Below are positions 10,681-22,066 of a DNA stretch of 40,757 nt, piece by piece. The stretch covers positions 1-40,757 of the forward strand of contig JANTQF010000322.1 of the NCBI GenBank assembly GCA_032988165.1, in the 5' to 3' direction. This DNA is from Emmonsiellopsis sp. PD_33. Its lineage: Eukaryota; Ascomycota; Eurotiomycetes; Onygenales; Ajellomycetaceae. Within the stretch, counting starts at the first letter, position 1. Each line of letters begins with the position of its first letter. A program made the position numbers and the translations under genes. A model generated the notes under the pieces. That model was not told where the DNA came from. It was given only the letters and a program-made list of their open reading frames with translations, and made no database searches.

Positions 10681-11957
10681 ATGCACAGTTTTCGCTTCTA
10701 CAACCGGGCACTTGGCAATCTCTCCCATCTGTACAGCACACGGCCCGCTCTCCACCTTCTGAACAACAGCCCCCTCCCCCACCTCACCAAACAATCCTCC
10801 ATCAAAAGGACAATGGCCACGGCAATGGCTAAGCGCCTCGAAGGCAAAACCATCCTCGTAACCGGCGCCTCGTCCGGCATTGGCAAGAGCACCGCCAAGG
10901 AGTTCGCCAGGACATCCAACAACAACCTCAAGCTGATCGTCACGGCACGACGAATCGACTCGTTGAAGCAGCTGGCGCAGGAAATCAACGAGGAGGTTGG
11001 CAGCGGCGTCAAGGTGCTTCCAATCCAGCTGGATGTTAGCAACCCAGAGGAGGTGAAGAATTTTGTCCCCTCGTTGCCGGCGGAGTTCCGGGAGATTGAT
11101 GTTTTGGTTAATAATGCGTGAGTCAACGGGTGGACATACAGAAACACACCCCCCGTCCCACCCAATTTCTAACTATCTCTCAAGTAGTAGATGACTGACA
11201 AAGCACATGAAATATCCAGTGGCCTCGTCAGAGGCGTCGCCAAAGCGCCCGAAATCGACCCCAACGACATCGACGTCATGTTCTCCACCAACGTCACCGG
11301 CCTCATAAACATGACACAGGCAATCCTGCCCATCTTCAAGAAGAGAGACGAAGGCGGACGCGGAGATATTATTAACATCGGGAGCATTGCCGGCCGGGAA
11401 GCGTACCCGGGAGGAAGCATCTACTGCGCCTCCAAGGCGGCCGTTCGAAGCTTCACGGATGCACTGCGAAAGGAGCTTATCGCGACGAGAATTCGCGTGA
11501 TCGAGATTGACCCCGGCCAGGTTGAGACGGTGAGTACTAACTAAATCTAGACTTTGTTTGTGGTGGCACCCGGTGGGGAATCGGTGTCAGTTGGCTAAGT
11601 TTTTTTCGTGTCTGGATAGGAATTCTCTGTTGTTCGGTTCTATGGGGACAAGGACAAGGCTGATGCTGTTTATGCGTGAGTTTCCCTGTATAATTTCATC
11701 TTGAAATAATTGGCAGCCCTGATGAATCGGTATTAATGAACATGTATGTATGTAGTGGCTGCGAACCCCTGACACCTGATGACATTGCCGAAGTGGTCGT
11801 TTTCGCTGCCGGCCGCAGAGAAAATGTCGTTATTGCGGATACCCTTGTTTTCCCACAGCACCAGGTATGTGTCCATCCGGTACAAGGAGTGTATGTTGTC
11901 CCGTACTGACAATAATGACCGCAGGCATCTCCTGGGGCTCTTCATAAGAAATCGTAG
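10681..11957 (+). CDS. Short-chain dehydrogenase/reductase (YMR226C/YdfG-like), five exons, 314 aa
   Basis: Exons: 10681-11117, 11220-11529, 11620-11675, 11756-11864 and 11925-11957, 945 nt in total. The protein is a classical SDR with a Rossmann fold. The cofactor motif TGASSGIG is at 61-68, NNAG at 144-147 (split by intron 1), and the catalytic residues are Ser201, Tyr214 and Lys218 (IYCASK). RRIDSL after the second strand suggests NADP(H) preference. Overall it resembles the NADP-dependent 3-hydroxy-acid/serine dehydrogenase group of yeast YMR226C, which act on small hydroxy acids. The tail ends in HQASPGALHKKS. The first 44 residues (RFYNRAL, STRPALHL, SIKRT) are rich in Arg/Ser/Leu without acidic residues and look like a mitochondrial presequence. 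Starting at Met45 (10813) gives the usual cytosolic length. The precise substrate is unknown. Confidence 0.9.
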
Positions 11958-12450
11958 GGGATGTGAGATGTTTGCGCGTGGTAAAATAGACAATACCCTC
12001 CCTGGTTAAACACCATCGGGTGCTAAGGAGAGCTAGCTAGATCCTGTATATAGAGACGAGAAATCAGCGTTTTTTCTACCAGCCGATTTGACTATGAACA
12101 TTTTATCCACCTACGAATGAACTCCCCAAGCCAACGACATATTCAGTACATACCTCTTCTAAATGCGTAATACGAACATGTCACCGCCTGCCCGCAGGTT
12201 ACAATCGAGACAGATCTAATAAAACCAGGCAGATAAGCCAGCCCCTGTCTCCAGGAAAAAAACATCATCATTGGTCATAATCATGATCGATACATAAGAA
12301 CACAAACAGAAAAATAAAAACAAAAGCGTCGCAGATACAGAAAATACCAGAACGCCTGACCCATTCCCCCACCTTTCCCCCCTCCTACCCACCCCTCCCA
12401 CTATATATCACCATGTAACTATAATCTACCTTCACCCCATTAGGTTCTTT
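11958..12450. other. Shared 3' region of two convergent genes
   Basis: About 490 bp separate the stop codons of the plus-strand SDR and the minus-strand GMF gene. No gene is supported. The stretch is AT-rich at 12020-12330, with likely polyadenylation signals for both directions (for example AATAAAAA near 12313 on the plus strand). Confidence 0.55.
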
Positions 12451-13388
12451 CTATTCCGCCCCCTGCAACTTCGCTTCTATATCAATCACATCCGCCTCCC
12501 CCTCGACCTCAATAACCCTGTTGACCTCGGCGGTGTTCCTCATCAGCTCGACGGCGCCGGCGTACATCATGCGCGCTGAGGGGTTGCAGTTTTCGGGAAG
12601 GTAGTAGAGGAGGACGTAGGGGACGGAGAGGCGGCCGGAGGATTTCTGTTTGCTCCTCTTTTTGTTAGCGGGGGGGTGGTTTCGTTTGAGCCGATTTGAT
12701 AGGGTGTGGGTGTGGGTGTGAGTGGGTATTGATGGAATGAAGCTATCAGCTTGTATTTGTGTATGTGCAAATGTCTCAGGGGATAGCTAGAAATTCAGTG
12801 GTGGAGGTAGCTAGTAGATGTAACTAAATATATTGGCGGAGAAGGGCCATTTTACCAATGTGAGCGGGTAACTGAGCAGGATAAACCGGGGCGACGAATC
12901 GGGGAGCTCGTCCGCAACATCTTCCATCTTGGTATACACCTCGTCGTCGACGGGGCGGACTTCTTGACTCTTCGTATCGATCATATCTGTAGAGTACGGC
13001 GCAGGGGCCAGTGGTTTCCGGTTATCCATTCCGTCCTAGTCTTCTTTTGCGCCAACATGGGCCTGGATTTGGAGCGGGGGGCATTTTTCTTGGGTATTTG
13101 TGTCATCTCGCTTGCACTTTGCTCCGGGGGCAAGACGAGATATAGGGCGAGATTCGGACAGAGGGAGGCGAAAGGAAAGGGGGGAGTATAAGTACAGATA
13201 ACGGCCTGGGGATCCTTGGCTCTGGAGGTGCCCAGTCGGAACTTGCGCAGCTTCTCTTTCGTCTCCGGGGAAAAGGAATATAGCCTGGTATCGGACTGGG
13301 AGGGTCGTTTGTCAGATTGTCAGCTACTAGGGGGTTATAATGGATAGAGATGATGTATATAGGGCGGGCTAGGTTCTAAACACACCAT
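12451..13388 (-). CDS. GMF-type ADF-H actin regulator, 142 aa
   Basis: Model: complement of 12451-12645, 12856-12986, 13196-13295 and 13386-13388, 429 nt. It encodes a single ADF-homology domain of the glia maturation factor family (yeast AIM7, fission yeast Gmf1). These proteins bind Arp2/3 and remove actin branches at cortical patches. Visible hallmarks in order are RLYSFSPETKEKLRKFRLG, SRAKDPQAVIYMID, SSPRFILLSYPL, GRLSVPYVLLYYLPENC and the C-terminal helix MMYAGAVELMRNTAEVNRV. Length matches the family (about 140 aa). The model places the ATG alone in the first exon: AACCATG is followed directly by GTGTGT, and the second exon starts with Ser2. Two introns are unusually long for this window (209 and 210 nt). 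It is divergent from the MoCF-domain gene and convergent with the SDR. Confidence 0.9.
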
Positions 13389-13687
13389 GGTTGATGTCTC
13401 TAGATCGATCTCGATGCGGGGAGGACGGGAAGCTCCGTTCGGGACGGAGAGGGTAATGGTATTCGGAAGCGTGAAAGGGACTGCACTGCTTTTCGTAACG
13501 ATAGACGGTGTTGTTCGTTGTAGTCTTCCTCTTCGTTGATATCTGACATGACGATGGTGGGGTGAGGTCGTGTTTTATTTCCCGATTTAGCCCCTCGCTT
13601 CAACCTCCGTCTTCCCGCCGACATTGAATCCTTTCTCCCACCACCAACCAGCCTCAGTTCAACCACCCAGCCTCCGCGACCAGATCA
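13389..13687. promoter_or_regulatory. Divergent promoter between the GMF and MoCF-domain genes
   Basis: Only 299 bp separate the two start codons, so the core promoters must share this stretch. An open frame on the minus strand (13400-13666) spans it, but it has no domain and overlaps the expected GMF leader. No strong TATA box was seen, which fits housekeeping genes. Confidence 0.5.
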
Positions 13688-15036
13688 ATGTTTAGCCGCA
13701 TCACTCAGCTTGCCAGACACCTCTCCCGCCCGCAGCCCAACTACGTCCATTTCTCCGCCGCTGCGTCCCGTCCGCTTCGGACCGCTGCCCCAATGACATC
13801 ATCCCTCCACACCGCGCTGGCGAACAGCAAGAGAACCATCCACACGGCGGCATGCTTGATTATCGGCGATGAGGTTCTGGGGGGCAAGGTGTGTATTAGA
13901 AGTCTTCCTCCGGGGGGCAATCTATCTTCCTAGCCTACACTACGGGGATCCCGCCATTGAATATACACCTAAACGGGCCATGCATGCTAACACCAGCAAA
14001 CCCGTCAATCTAGACCGTCGACACCAATTCGGCCTTCTTCGCCAAATTCTGCTTCTCCATGGGTGTGCTGCTGAAGCGCGTAGAGGTGATTGCCGACGAC
14101 GAGAGCGAGATCATCGAGGCCGTGCGGCGGATGAGTGACAAATATGACTTTGTCGTGACAAGTGGAGGAATCGGCCCGACGTCCGTATTTCCCATATATT
14201 AAATTCCCCGTTCTACCATCCTACCCCCCTCATTCCCCTCAATTCTAAAGAAGCGCATACGTACACCCCCCACCACAGCATCATGCGCGCAGCCCTGTCC
14301 CATCACACCCATGCACAATCCAAGCAAAAACGCAAACAAGGACAGCATACTAACCCACCCCCGCAGCCACGACGACATAACCTACGAATCCATCGCGCAC
14401 GCCTTCAACCTCCCCCTAAAACAGCACGACGAAGCCTTCGCGCGCATGCGCCGCCTCTCCAAGCCGCAACAAGCCCAGCACGGCTTCGACTGGGACACCC
14501 CCTCGCCCGCGCTAACCGCGCGTCTCCGCATGGTCCAGATCCCCACGGACCCAGCCATCCCTCTGGAGCGGCAGGCGCTCTTCGTCGCCGACGACCTCTG
14601 GGTACCCGTCTCCGTCGTCAACGGGAACATCTACATCCTCCCCGGCGTGCCGAAGCTGTTCGAGCGGCTGTGCGAAGGGTTGAAGCCGTGGTTGCTGCCG
14701 CGGCTGGTGGATGGTGGGGCGGGGAAGGGGCAAGGGATCCATAGGTTGTTGTTTGCGACGCCGCTGTATGAGAGTACGATTGCGCCGTATTTGACGGAGT
14801 TGGCGAAGAGGGTGGAGGGGAGGGGGGTTAAGGTGGGGAGTTATCCGAGGTGGGGGAAGAAGAGGAATACGGTTACGCTTGTTGGGACGGATTTGGAGTT
14901 TATGGAGGGGTTGGTGGGGGAGGTGGAGAGGAATGTGGAGGGGAGGAGGGTGCAGAGGGAGGATGAGGATGATCCGCCTGAGGAGGAGGAGGGGGAGGGG
15001 GAGATGGGGGAGAAGGGGAAGGTTGTAGAGCAGTGA
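13688..15036 (+). CDS. MoCF/CinA-type molybdopterin-binding domain protein, three exons, 345 aa
   Basis: Exons: 13688-13888, 14014-14180 and 14367-15036, 1038 nt. The domain runs from about residue 53 (ACLIIGDEVLGGK) through DTNSAFFAKFCFSMGV and RVEVIADDESEIIEAVRR to the signature TSGGIGPTHDD at 116-126, which is split by the second intron. This is the MoaB/MogA/CinA fold; in human FLAD1 the same domain sits before FAD synthase. Fungal stand-alone members may act on nucleotides or flavins; the substrate is not established here. The long last exon carries PGVPKLFE and a C-terminal strand region (VTLVGTDLEFMEGLV). It ends in a highly acidic tail (DEDDPPEEEEGEGE). The first 50 residues are Arg/Ser/Ala-rich and look like a mitochondrial presequence; Met36 is a possible internal start. 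The second donor (GTCCGT) is weak, but the branch site CTAAC and acceptor GCAG are good. Confidence 0.87.
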
Positions 15037-16519
15037 GGGTTGGGTTTTTTTGTAAAATGTTGGTTTAACTTGTTGATTTCTTTGATTTGAAATAAATATA
15101 TAACTCTAGACGTAAAAATATATTCATATATAACTCTCTATCTATCCTTCTTGAAGTTCCACTCTCCTCCCGCCCCTTTTACCTACTCCCGCCCCGCCTA
15201 GGCAAGGCACGTGCTCCATTCCACTCTAGATGAGTTTATATGTGTAGAGGACGAGTTAGGATGTGAGATGATGGATTTTGAAAAATGTTTTCTTTTAGTC
15301 GTGGATTTCAAATAACTTACAGTTAACCAATTGACAAATACCTTAGATTGAACGAACAGGGGGTAAGACGAAAGAGAGTAACGCGGAAAACGGGAAGATA
15401 GGAGACAAAGGGCACATAAATAATTACAGCACGGAGGGAAGGGGAGAAGGAAATAAAGAGGGAAAAGACAAAGAAACGATAATAAGTAAAATAAAATAAA
15501 AATATGGATTTGAATAAAATAAAACTAAAGTACTGATACCTGATTCTAACTGACGAGATTCCACGCGTAAAATAAAAAATATAAAAAGGCAACAAAGGCA
15601 AAGGCAGTTGGAAAACCGCACAAAGCAGCAAATCACGGAGTACGGGTTGGAGCGGGGGTGTAGCGGTAGAAGGAGATAATAAGATTGAGGCAAAGAAGAA
15701 CACGCAGGTAAGGTAACAGATCCGACAAAGAGGTAAAACAAGAGGTTTGGGGAAATTGCAGGTTTCATGACCAGACAGACAGCATTCAATCTATCAGCAC
15801 TTTTGTCACAACACCAAAAATTGTTGACCAAAGTGTGGCCAGATCACCACAATTATTTCAAGTACGCATTTGCTGGATAGGAAGGAATGTCGCAGAGAGG
15901 GAATGGATGAGGGAATATGATAAATATGGATAAGCACAGGAACCAGAGCCAAGAGAATGGATATGGAATAAGGACAGAACAGGAGGGAAGGAGAGAAAGA
16001 TTTTTGGTGGAGATGAACAAGGAAATTATACGAACAAAGAAATGACACCAACGCAGCCTCAATAAAAAACGCAAACAAAGCATATAAAACACTAGGGTGG
16101 CGACTCGAGATCGTATAGGAAGAATTGATGGCAGCGGGAAATATGTAAAAATGAAGCGGAATATGAGACGTCTAGCAGGTACAAATTAGTTTGGAAATAA
16201 TTGCTGGGCCTGCCGTCCGATCAGTCGAAAACAAAAGGATATCGAGGCAGAGAAAGCTTTTTGGTCGTTTTATTGCGATGGGGAGGTCACAAAGTCTGGC
16301 GGTAAGGTGGGAAGCGAAAACGGGAAAGTCACAATCAATATGGGCGGTCCGTGAGGCGAGCAGATGTCCGTAGCGTTCGAGTTCAAGTTCCGTGCGATTT
16401 TAACGTCATCCAGTATCATTTTAACGATCATGTAGGTTTTGCAAGGCGGAATGACATGTGCGATGCGATGCATATGTCGCCGTTTCCGTCTCATGTCAAG
16501 CTGTCAAAGTGCTCGACGT
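15037..16519. other. Convergent intergenic region, about 1.5 kb, AT-rich
   Basis: It lies between the stop codons of the MoCF-domain gene and the Ras gene. No gene is supported: the minus-strand frames (15323-16092) translate into Phe/Ser/Leu-rich low-complexity peptides. AATAAATATATA at about 15089-15100 is a probable polyadenylation region for the MoCF-domain gene. The remainder is probably long 3' untranslated sequence of the Ras gene and spacer. Confidence 0.6.
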
Positions 16520-17438
16520 TTACATGATGACGCACTTCCCACAGCAGCCCCGTCCATCTTCATTATCGTCCATGTCCATCTTTCCTTCTGGGGCGCGGGA
16601 GCCAAAGCCTCCTCCCCCTGACGAATACGACGACATCTCTTTGTTATAACGACGAATTTCCCGCACGATATCAAAGAAAGCATTGTCGACATTGGTACGC
16701 GATTTTGCGGAGGTTTCGATAAATTTGCAGCCAAAATCTCTGGCTAGCGCCTCGCCCTCTGTAGTTTGGAATAGCAATTAGCGGTGTGTCTAGAATGTAC
16801 ATAACTCAAGTAGAGGGATCGAAAAGGAAATGGACTGGGTTTTTGTCTTGGAGTGGAATCGTACCTTGCTGAGATACCACCCGTTCCTTTTCCAAGTCGC
16901 ACTTGTTTCCTACGACAATGATGGGGAAATAGTCCTTGTCCTTTACTCGCAATATTTGTTGCTGGTAGGTCATGATTTCCTCGAAAGACTGTCTGGACGT
17001 GATGGAGTAGACGAGCAAGAAGCCCTCGCCCGTTCGCATGTATTGTTCTCGCATAGCAGAGTATTCTTCCTGGCCGGCCGTATCAAGGACGTCTAGTAGT
17101 GCAACCTCATCGTCGATAACGCATTGCTTCCGGTACGAATCTATCACGAAGAGCCTCGTAGTGAGTTCACACGGCCTGCTATTGATAGGGATACATGGGG
17201 ACGGCGCTTCCCACCTTCGATTGTCGGATCGTACTCATCGACGAAATGGCTCTGGATCAATTGGATAGTCAAACACGACTTGCCAACACCACCTCCACCA
17301 ACCACAACGAGCTTGTATTCTCGGAGAAACTGGGCAGGGAACGAGCAGCGGGTTAGCAGAGGACGATGGGCCGGGTTTCGCCGACATTGTGGCAGAGAGA
17401 GGCGGAGAGAGACAGCTGGGACGAACCTTTGAGGCCAT
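16520..17438 (-). CDS. Ras small GTPase (RasA type), four exons, 213 aa
   Basis: Model: complement of 16520-16758, 16865-17140, 17215-17329 and 17427-17438, 642 nt. It is a membrane-anchored GTP switch controlling germination, polarity and nutrient signalling in moulds. All G boxes are present: P-loop GGGGVGKS at 15-22 (Gly17 equals mammalian Gly12), effector region YDPTIEDSYRKQ, DTAGQEEYSAM with Gln66 equal to mammalian Gln61, NKCD at 121-124, and ETSAK near 149-153. The N-terminal extension MASKFLREYK is typical of fungal Ras. The C terminus CCGKCVIM has a CaaX box for farnesylation, preceded by two cysteines likely to be palmitoylated. The first exon is only 12 nt. No activating substitution is seen. 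The hypervariable region (SSYSSGGGGFGSRAPEGK) is Gly/Ser-rich. Confidence 0.96.
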
Positions 17439-18100
17439 GGCGACTAAGTATAGGGAGCAGGAGCAGTTTTCAGGAGTGCTGGGGCCCGAAACGCAGGGAG
17501 GATTTGGACGAGGGCGACGACGAGCGGCGGGACGGGGTCAATTGTGCAGCAACGAGGCGGCGGGAGGGAGCGAGAGTGATGTCGAGAGTCGGGGAGAATA
17601 GGCGCTGGAGGGAGAATGGGCCACGCTGGGGCGAAGGTCGCTGCGGAGGCCACAGAGACTAAGGGCAGCTCGGGGCAGGGCCAGGTCAGGGGGAGGGATT
17701 GGAAGCGAGAGAGTCGATGCTGGATCCCAGACACAGCGGGAGGAGGGCGGCAGACAGCGAGCACAGAAGCGATGGGGACGGCGACAGCAAGCAGCCGGAG
17801 ACAGAAGACAGACGACAGACAAGACGAGAGGGAGAGAAGAGAGTGAAGGCGGGGATGTTGCGGTGGAAGCGGTGGTCGTGGAGCAGGATGGATGAAGCTG
17901 GGCGGCTGGCGTGACGGCTGTGTATGGCTGTGTATTGCGTACGGGCCCGTACGGGGGCGGCTTGGGGGCAGGCTCCGGGTGCGGCGGGCACGTCCGGGCC
18001 GCGCCAGACACCGCCAGACACCCCCCGAAACAGGGCGTCTGGCCACTAAACCGCCGCCCCTACCGCCTGCTGTGACCGCCCCTTACCGTACGGTATTTTA
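17439..18100 (-). promoter_or_regulatory. Ras gene leader and promoter with palindromic CGTACG cluster
   Basis: Directly upstream of the Ras start the minus strand is pyrimidine-rich, as in leaders of strongly expressed fungal genes. The hexamer CGTACG occurs three times: twice in the perfect 16-bp palindrome CGTACGGGCCCGTACG (17938-17953) and once in TACCGTACGGTA (18084-18095). Between them lie a direct repeat (GCCAGACACC at 18003 and 18013) and an 11-bp inverted repeat with one mismatch (18013-18023 against 18033-18043). Minus-strand open frames here (17444-18046, 17538-18011) look like repeat-driven shadows. Confidence 0.5.
17938..17953. repeat. 16-bp perfect palindrome upstream of the Ras gene
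   Basis: The sequence reads identically on both strands and contains two CGTACG hexamers around a GGGCCC core. It lies about 500 bp upstream of the Ras ATG. It could be a binding site for a dimeric regulator; no factor can be named. Confidence 0.85.
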
Positions 18101-21100
18101 TGCTGGACCAAGTACCGCTGGCAATCTGGTACTTCTATTTTGCCTGTCCTGCCACCAACTAACATGTCACTCGTGTCCGCAGGTACATTACAACACCCCA
18201 TTCCCGTCCACCGCATCCACTCCCCCACTGCCAGATATTGGATACTCTCTATGTAACTACAGACAGACAGACCTCTTCACTCTCTCTCCATCTCACTTCT
18301 ACTCTGGGCTGGCTGTCCTCCGTCTGCGCTTGTCCAGAGCTTGGCTCCAGCTCTGGTGTCAATGATCTCCAGCTATTCGTGCTCGCCAGCACGCCCGTCA
18401 CCGACTCGCCTGTGCCTTGCACCGTCCCTCGACCTCTCAGATCCTCCACGGCCATCCGCCCGCGCTGCACTCCGCACGCTGCATGTCCACCACTCACCAT
18501 CAACCCTATCGCGTCACAGAACATCCCGCTACTCATGCACCCTGTCCCCTCGGCTGCGGCGAGGGCTCTCAGAACACCCGCATCGCTTGCTGTTGAAGTC
18601 TCTAACTAGCTGCTTGCAACACGCAACCAGCGCGCAAACCCTTGACCTGCCACACCAATCGCTGCCCAAAGAAATATCACCCTCCCTCCTCTTCAAACCC
18701 ACAATTAGCGGGGACGTCTCCTCGTCGTTTTCATTCGTGCGCGCTCCCAACCTTTGAAGCTCGCCCTCGGATCAGTAGGTGGGGACGCCTCTGAAGCTTG
18801 CTTCCCATCCCATCACTTCGTTTTCAGTTTCGAGGGAATCTGCCGAGTGGCTGTTGAAAGTGTCGTCCGTCTGCAAAAAATCGTTCGTGGTTGCACTCCG
18901 CTGATGAGGATGGTCTTGGGGGAACCAACCAGCAACGTCAAACCCTTTTCGCCTGGGCCCTTGGCTCTGGGCCCTTCTCCAATCCCCATCCTCCAAACAC
19001 ACAAGTATGTATGCTTCTATCAGACTGAAAAATGATTATAATAGGGAGAATCGTCCGGGTTCTCTGTGGCAATACCGTGTCTGTTGATCCTTCTAGCTTC
19101 CTTTTCACCGACTCTTTATCATTTTCTGAGCACGACAGGCGTGATGGGGTAAATATACACGCACAACCATGGATCATATAAAAACCTCGGCAGGGGCGCC
19201 CCGCCCAGCACCATGAATCTCCAACACAAACAGTTACCCTTGTCAGCGGTCGGCGACAACGCTCTTCATCAATAAAACAAGTTAACAGCCCTCCTTTCAA
19301 ACGTTGATATGCGCCTGCGACAAGGCCCCTCCGTTCTTCATCTTTCGTTGCCTGCCTCCCCAGTTTGCCCGAATGGCCTGCATGAAACATGCAATGCATG
19401 CAACTGTAAGCCAAGCATGGACAGGGCTCAGACTCCATGTGTACGTACAGTGATAAGGATAAATCACCGATGAACCAGGGGTCTCCAAACGCTGTCAAAC
19501 TGAGAATACTCAGACAGTCTTCACAGTGGAAGCTGTTCCCCATTGATGTTACAAAATCCCCTCAGTCGATTCACCTTCCTGGCCCCCAAACTTTGTGCTT
19601 TCATGGACTATGGAATTGGTTTCCAAATATCAAAGTTATCGGGCATTACCATCAGCACTCGAACTCGTACAAGAAATACATCGGCAATTGAATCAAACCA
19701 CGAACTCTATTCTCTACCAGTTCAATCACTTCTCACCCTATCACCTGCGCGGTCATTGTTAGACAAGATTTGTCTCCCAGATCTGAAGTAACCACATAAC
19801 CTTTCAGTCACCTGACTTAGTGTTGAATCGGGGCTTGGCAATTTTTATAGCTGACTAAGCACTCTCCTGTTCTCCACCAGGTCCCATTGGAGAATTGCTG
19901 TCCCCCGTTTGCAATTATTAGAGCTGATGCCAGAGAGGATAGTTACAAGAAGCCAGGCTCGAGCTTCTGTATTGTTCTCTCATTTGTTTGCAAAGGACGG
20001 TGCACAAGGGAGAGCCGCATCAATGTTTTTACAATCCCCTCAAAACAATTACTCTATTGATTGTGCAATTCACCAGGACAGTATTGGGAAACGATCATCA
20101 AGCCACGTCTTTTGTTACTCTGATTATTGGAAAAATTATTGAGAGGCATATTTTGTTCGAGGGGTCAGCGGTGCTCCTGTGTTTGATCCAGAAGGTTCTA
20201 AACTATGCTTGTTGGTATCTACAACGTTTTCTTAGTGCCGCCAAACTCGACGTCGCGAGGATTACGCGACTGAGGGATATACACGTACCGGTCCGGTGCG
20301 ACTTGCGTTGAAAGATCGCACTGAGTTTCCTCTCGGTTGAGGAGATCTTTTCATTCCTTGTCTACGGAGTAGAATGCCACAAGAAACTGTACCCCAGTTG
20401 CACTCAGTTTGTGATAAGCCATGCAACAACCAAAGCCTCGATAGGCTGCGAAAGACGATAGGAAAAGACGACCGTTGGTTTCGAGATGCATCAGGCGGAG
20501 TCTAGAAAGCCGTTCTAGAAACCATGCTGCCCGTTTTCTTTTTCTGTCGCACTTCCTGAAACAAGATTTACCTCAACTGTCTCAAGCACTTCCCCTTATT
20601 CCTGTTAGTTTGGCCCAGTTTGTGTCGTCCATGCTCCCCTTGGCGGGTCAACAAATGGCGGCAAATGTCACGCTGCCTGCTGACGCGCTTCAAAATCTTT
20701 AAAAGCCCAGCTTTTGAAGTCATCCATTACCCGCTTAGTCAATATAGCTGCTGTGGCTGTCTTCCTACCTCCCACTGCTGATGGCTAGCGTCCCCGCGGA
20801 GCGACAACCATGTTATCATTCGAACTTCAAATTCTAGTAATGAAATGGCATTTTTCTGCGGGGCATGTCCCAGAAACATGATCCCCAGTCCCATGGACCC
20901 CACTTTCCTATCTAGATGTTTAAAAAACTACCGTGTCACCAGTTTTGGGCAATTTTTCTATATAATAATAATAAACCCACCAGACTTATATCCGCCTATC
21001 GAAAAATCGATCTCCACCTCAAAGAAACTGCTTTGTAGATCATCCCGTCTGCCGAGCGGAATGTGGGTATTATCTATCCATGACTATTTTGCTATCCTGA

Positions 21101-22024
21101 GCATTGTGCTTGGGTTCAATGATCAAACGACGTTTCAGGCGGCTGTCATGGCATAGCAGATATCAGTACTAATCGATTGAAATGCGTCTTCCTGTGAAGA
21201 GCTACTGTTCCCATATTTTCATCAGAACTCCTCTCAATCGGTTCATCTCTGAAAATGCATTTCTGTCCATCTATCTATCTATCTACCTGTCCACTGTCTT
21301 TTGGGATGCTTGAAGATATTACCATCTCCATTCTATCCCAGCCTTACCATTCCAATATTCATTTCTCCTTCCTCTGCTTTGGCCTTACAATAATAAATAA
21401 CATGATTGGTTCGGTATAAAGAATCCATTCTCTTACTTTTTCTTTCCCCTCATATTCATATCTTCCCATCTTCCGGCTCCCCTGCTAGATCCCCAACCTA
21501 AACAGCGTAATCTCAATTAATCAATCACTGTTCTATTTACCTTATTTAACATAATGCCATGCTGGATAGACAGACACGTTCTGGAATTCCCTCCAATATT
21601 CATTCTCCTTGTACATGCATTCATCAGCTATCAACCCATGCGGTCATCAGGTGAACCTTCCAGGGGTTCTTTTTCTTTTGTCCACTTTGCCCCATTTTGG
21701 GGTATTATGTGATGTTCACGTATATTTTTTTAACTTTCTTTTTATACATTTATTACTACGTTGTGATGAATATTCAGCAGCCTCATATCAGAGAAACTTA
21801 ATCAATCCAATCAGCTAACAATTACTTAATAATTTAGCAATTGATCGGCGCTAGGATCAAGGCAAAGTGACAACTGGCCCAGGGCTTGGGCGCTTGATGA
21901 GTAGCTAAAATGGTTCAAGTAAGTAGGTTAGGTGAAATCCTTATGGAGGAGCTCGGCTCAGTGGACATGATATGATGGCTTGGCGCACAAGGGAATGGAA
22001 TGGAAAGTCCTTTAAAGAAAAATA

Positions 22025-22066
22025 GGAGGAAGAAGAAGTAGTAGAAGAAGAAGGAGAAGAAGAAAA
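22025..22066. repeat. GAA/GGA purine repeat
   Basis: The plus strand is almost pure purine, mainly AGAAGA and GGAGAA units. It is a microsatellite in the gene desert. Confidence 0.8.

Noticed and set aside
13400..13666. 88-codon minus-strand frame upstream of the GMF gene
   Set aside because: No acceptor/donor joins it to the GMF exons in frame, and it overlaps the divergent promoter. It may be leader sequence.
14283..14744. 153-codon plus-strand frame
   Set aside because: An alternative frame of the MoCF-domain gene; the frame with the SGGIGPTHDD junction is the real one.
16360..16400. tRNA-like GTTCGAG/GTTCAAG sequence
   Set aside because: The B-box consensus is not complete, and no matching A box or acceptor stem is present. 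No tRNA was found elsewhere by scanning for the B box.
17444..18046. 200-codon minus-strand frame upstream of the Ras start
   Set aside because: Arg/Pro/Ser-rich low-complexity product from a pyrimidine-rich leader, no domain, several overlapping frames of the same type.
18238..18757. 123- and 138-codon plus-strand frames
   Set aside because: Both run through the same CT-rich DNA in different frames and show no conserved motif.
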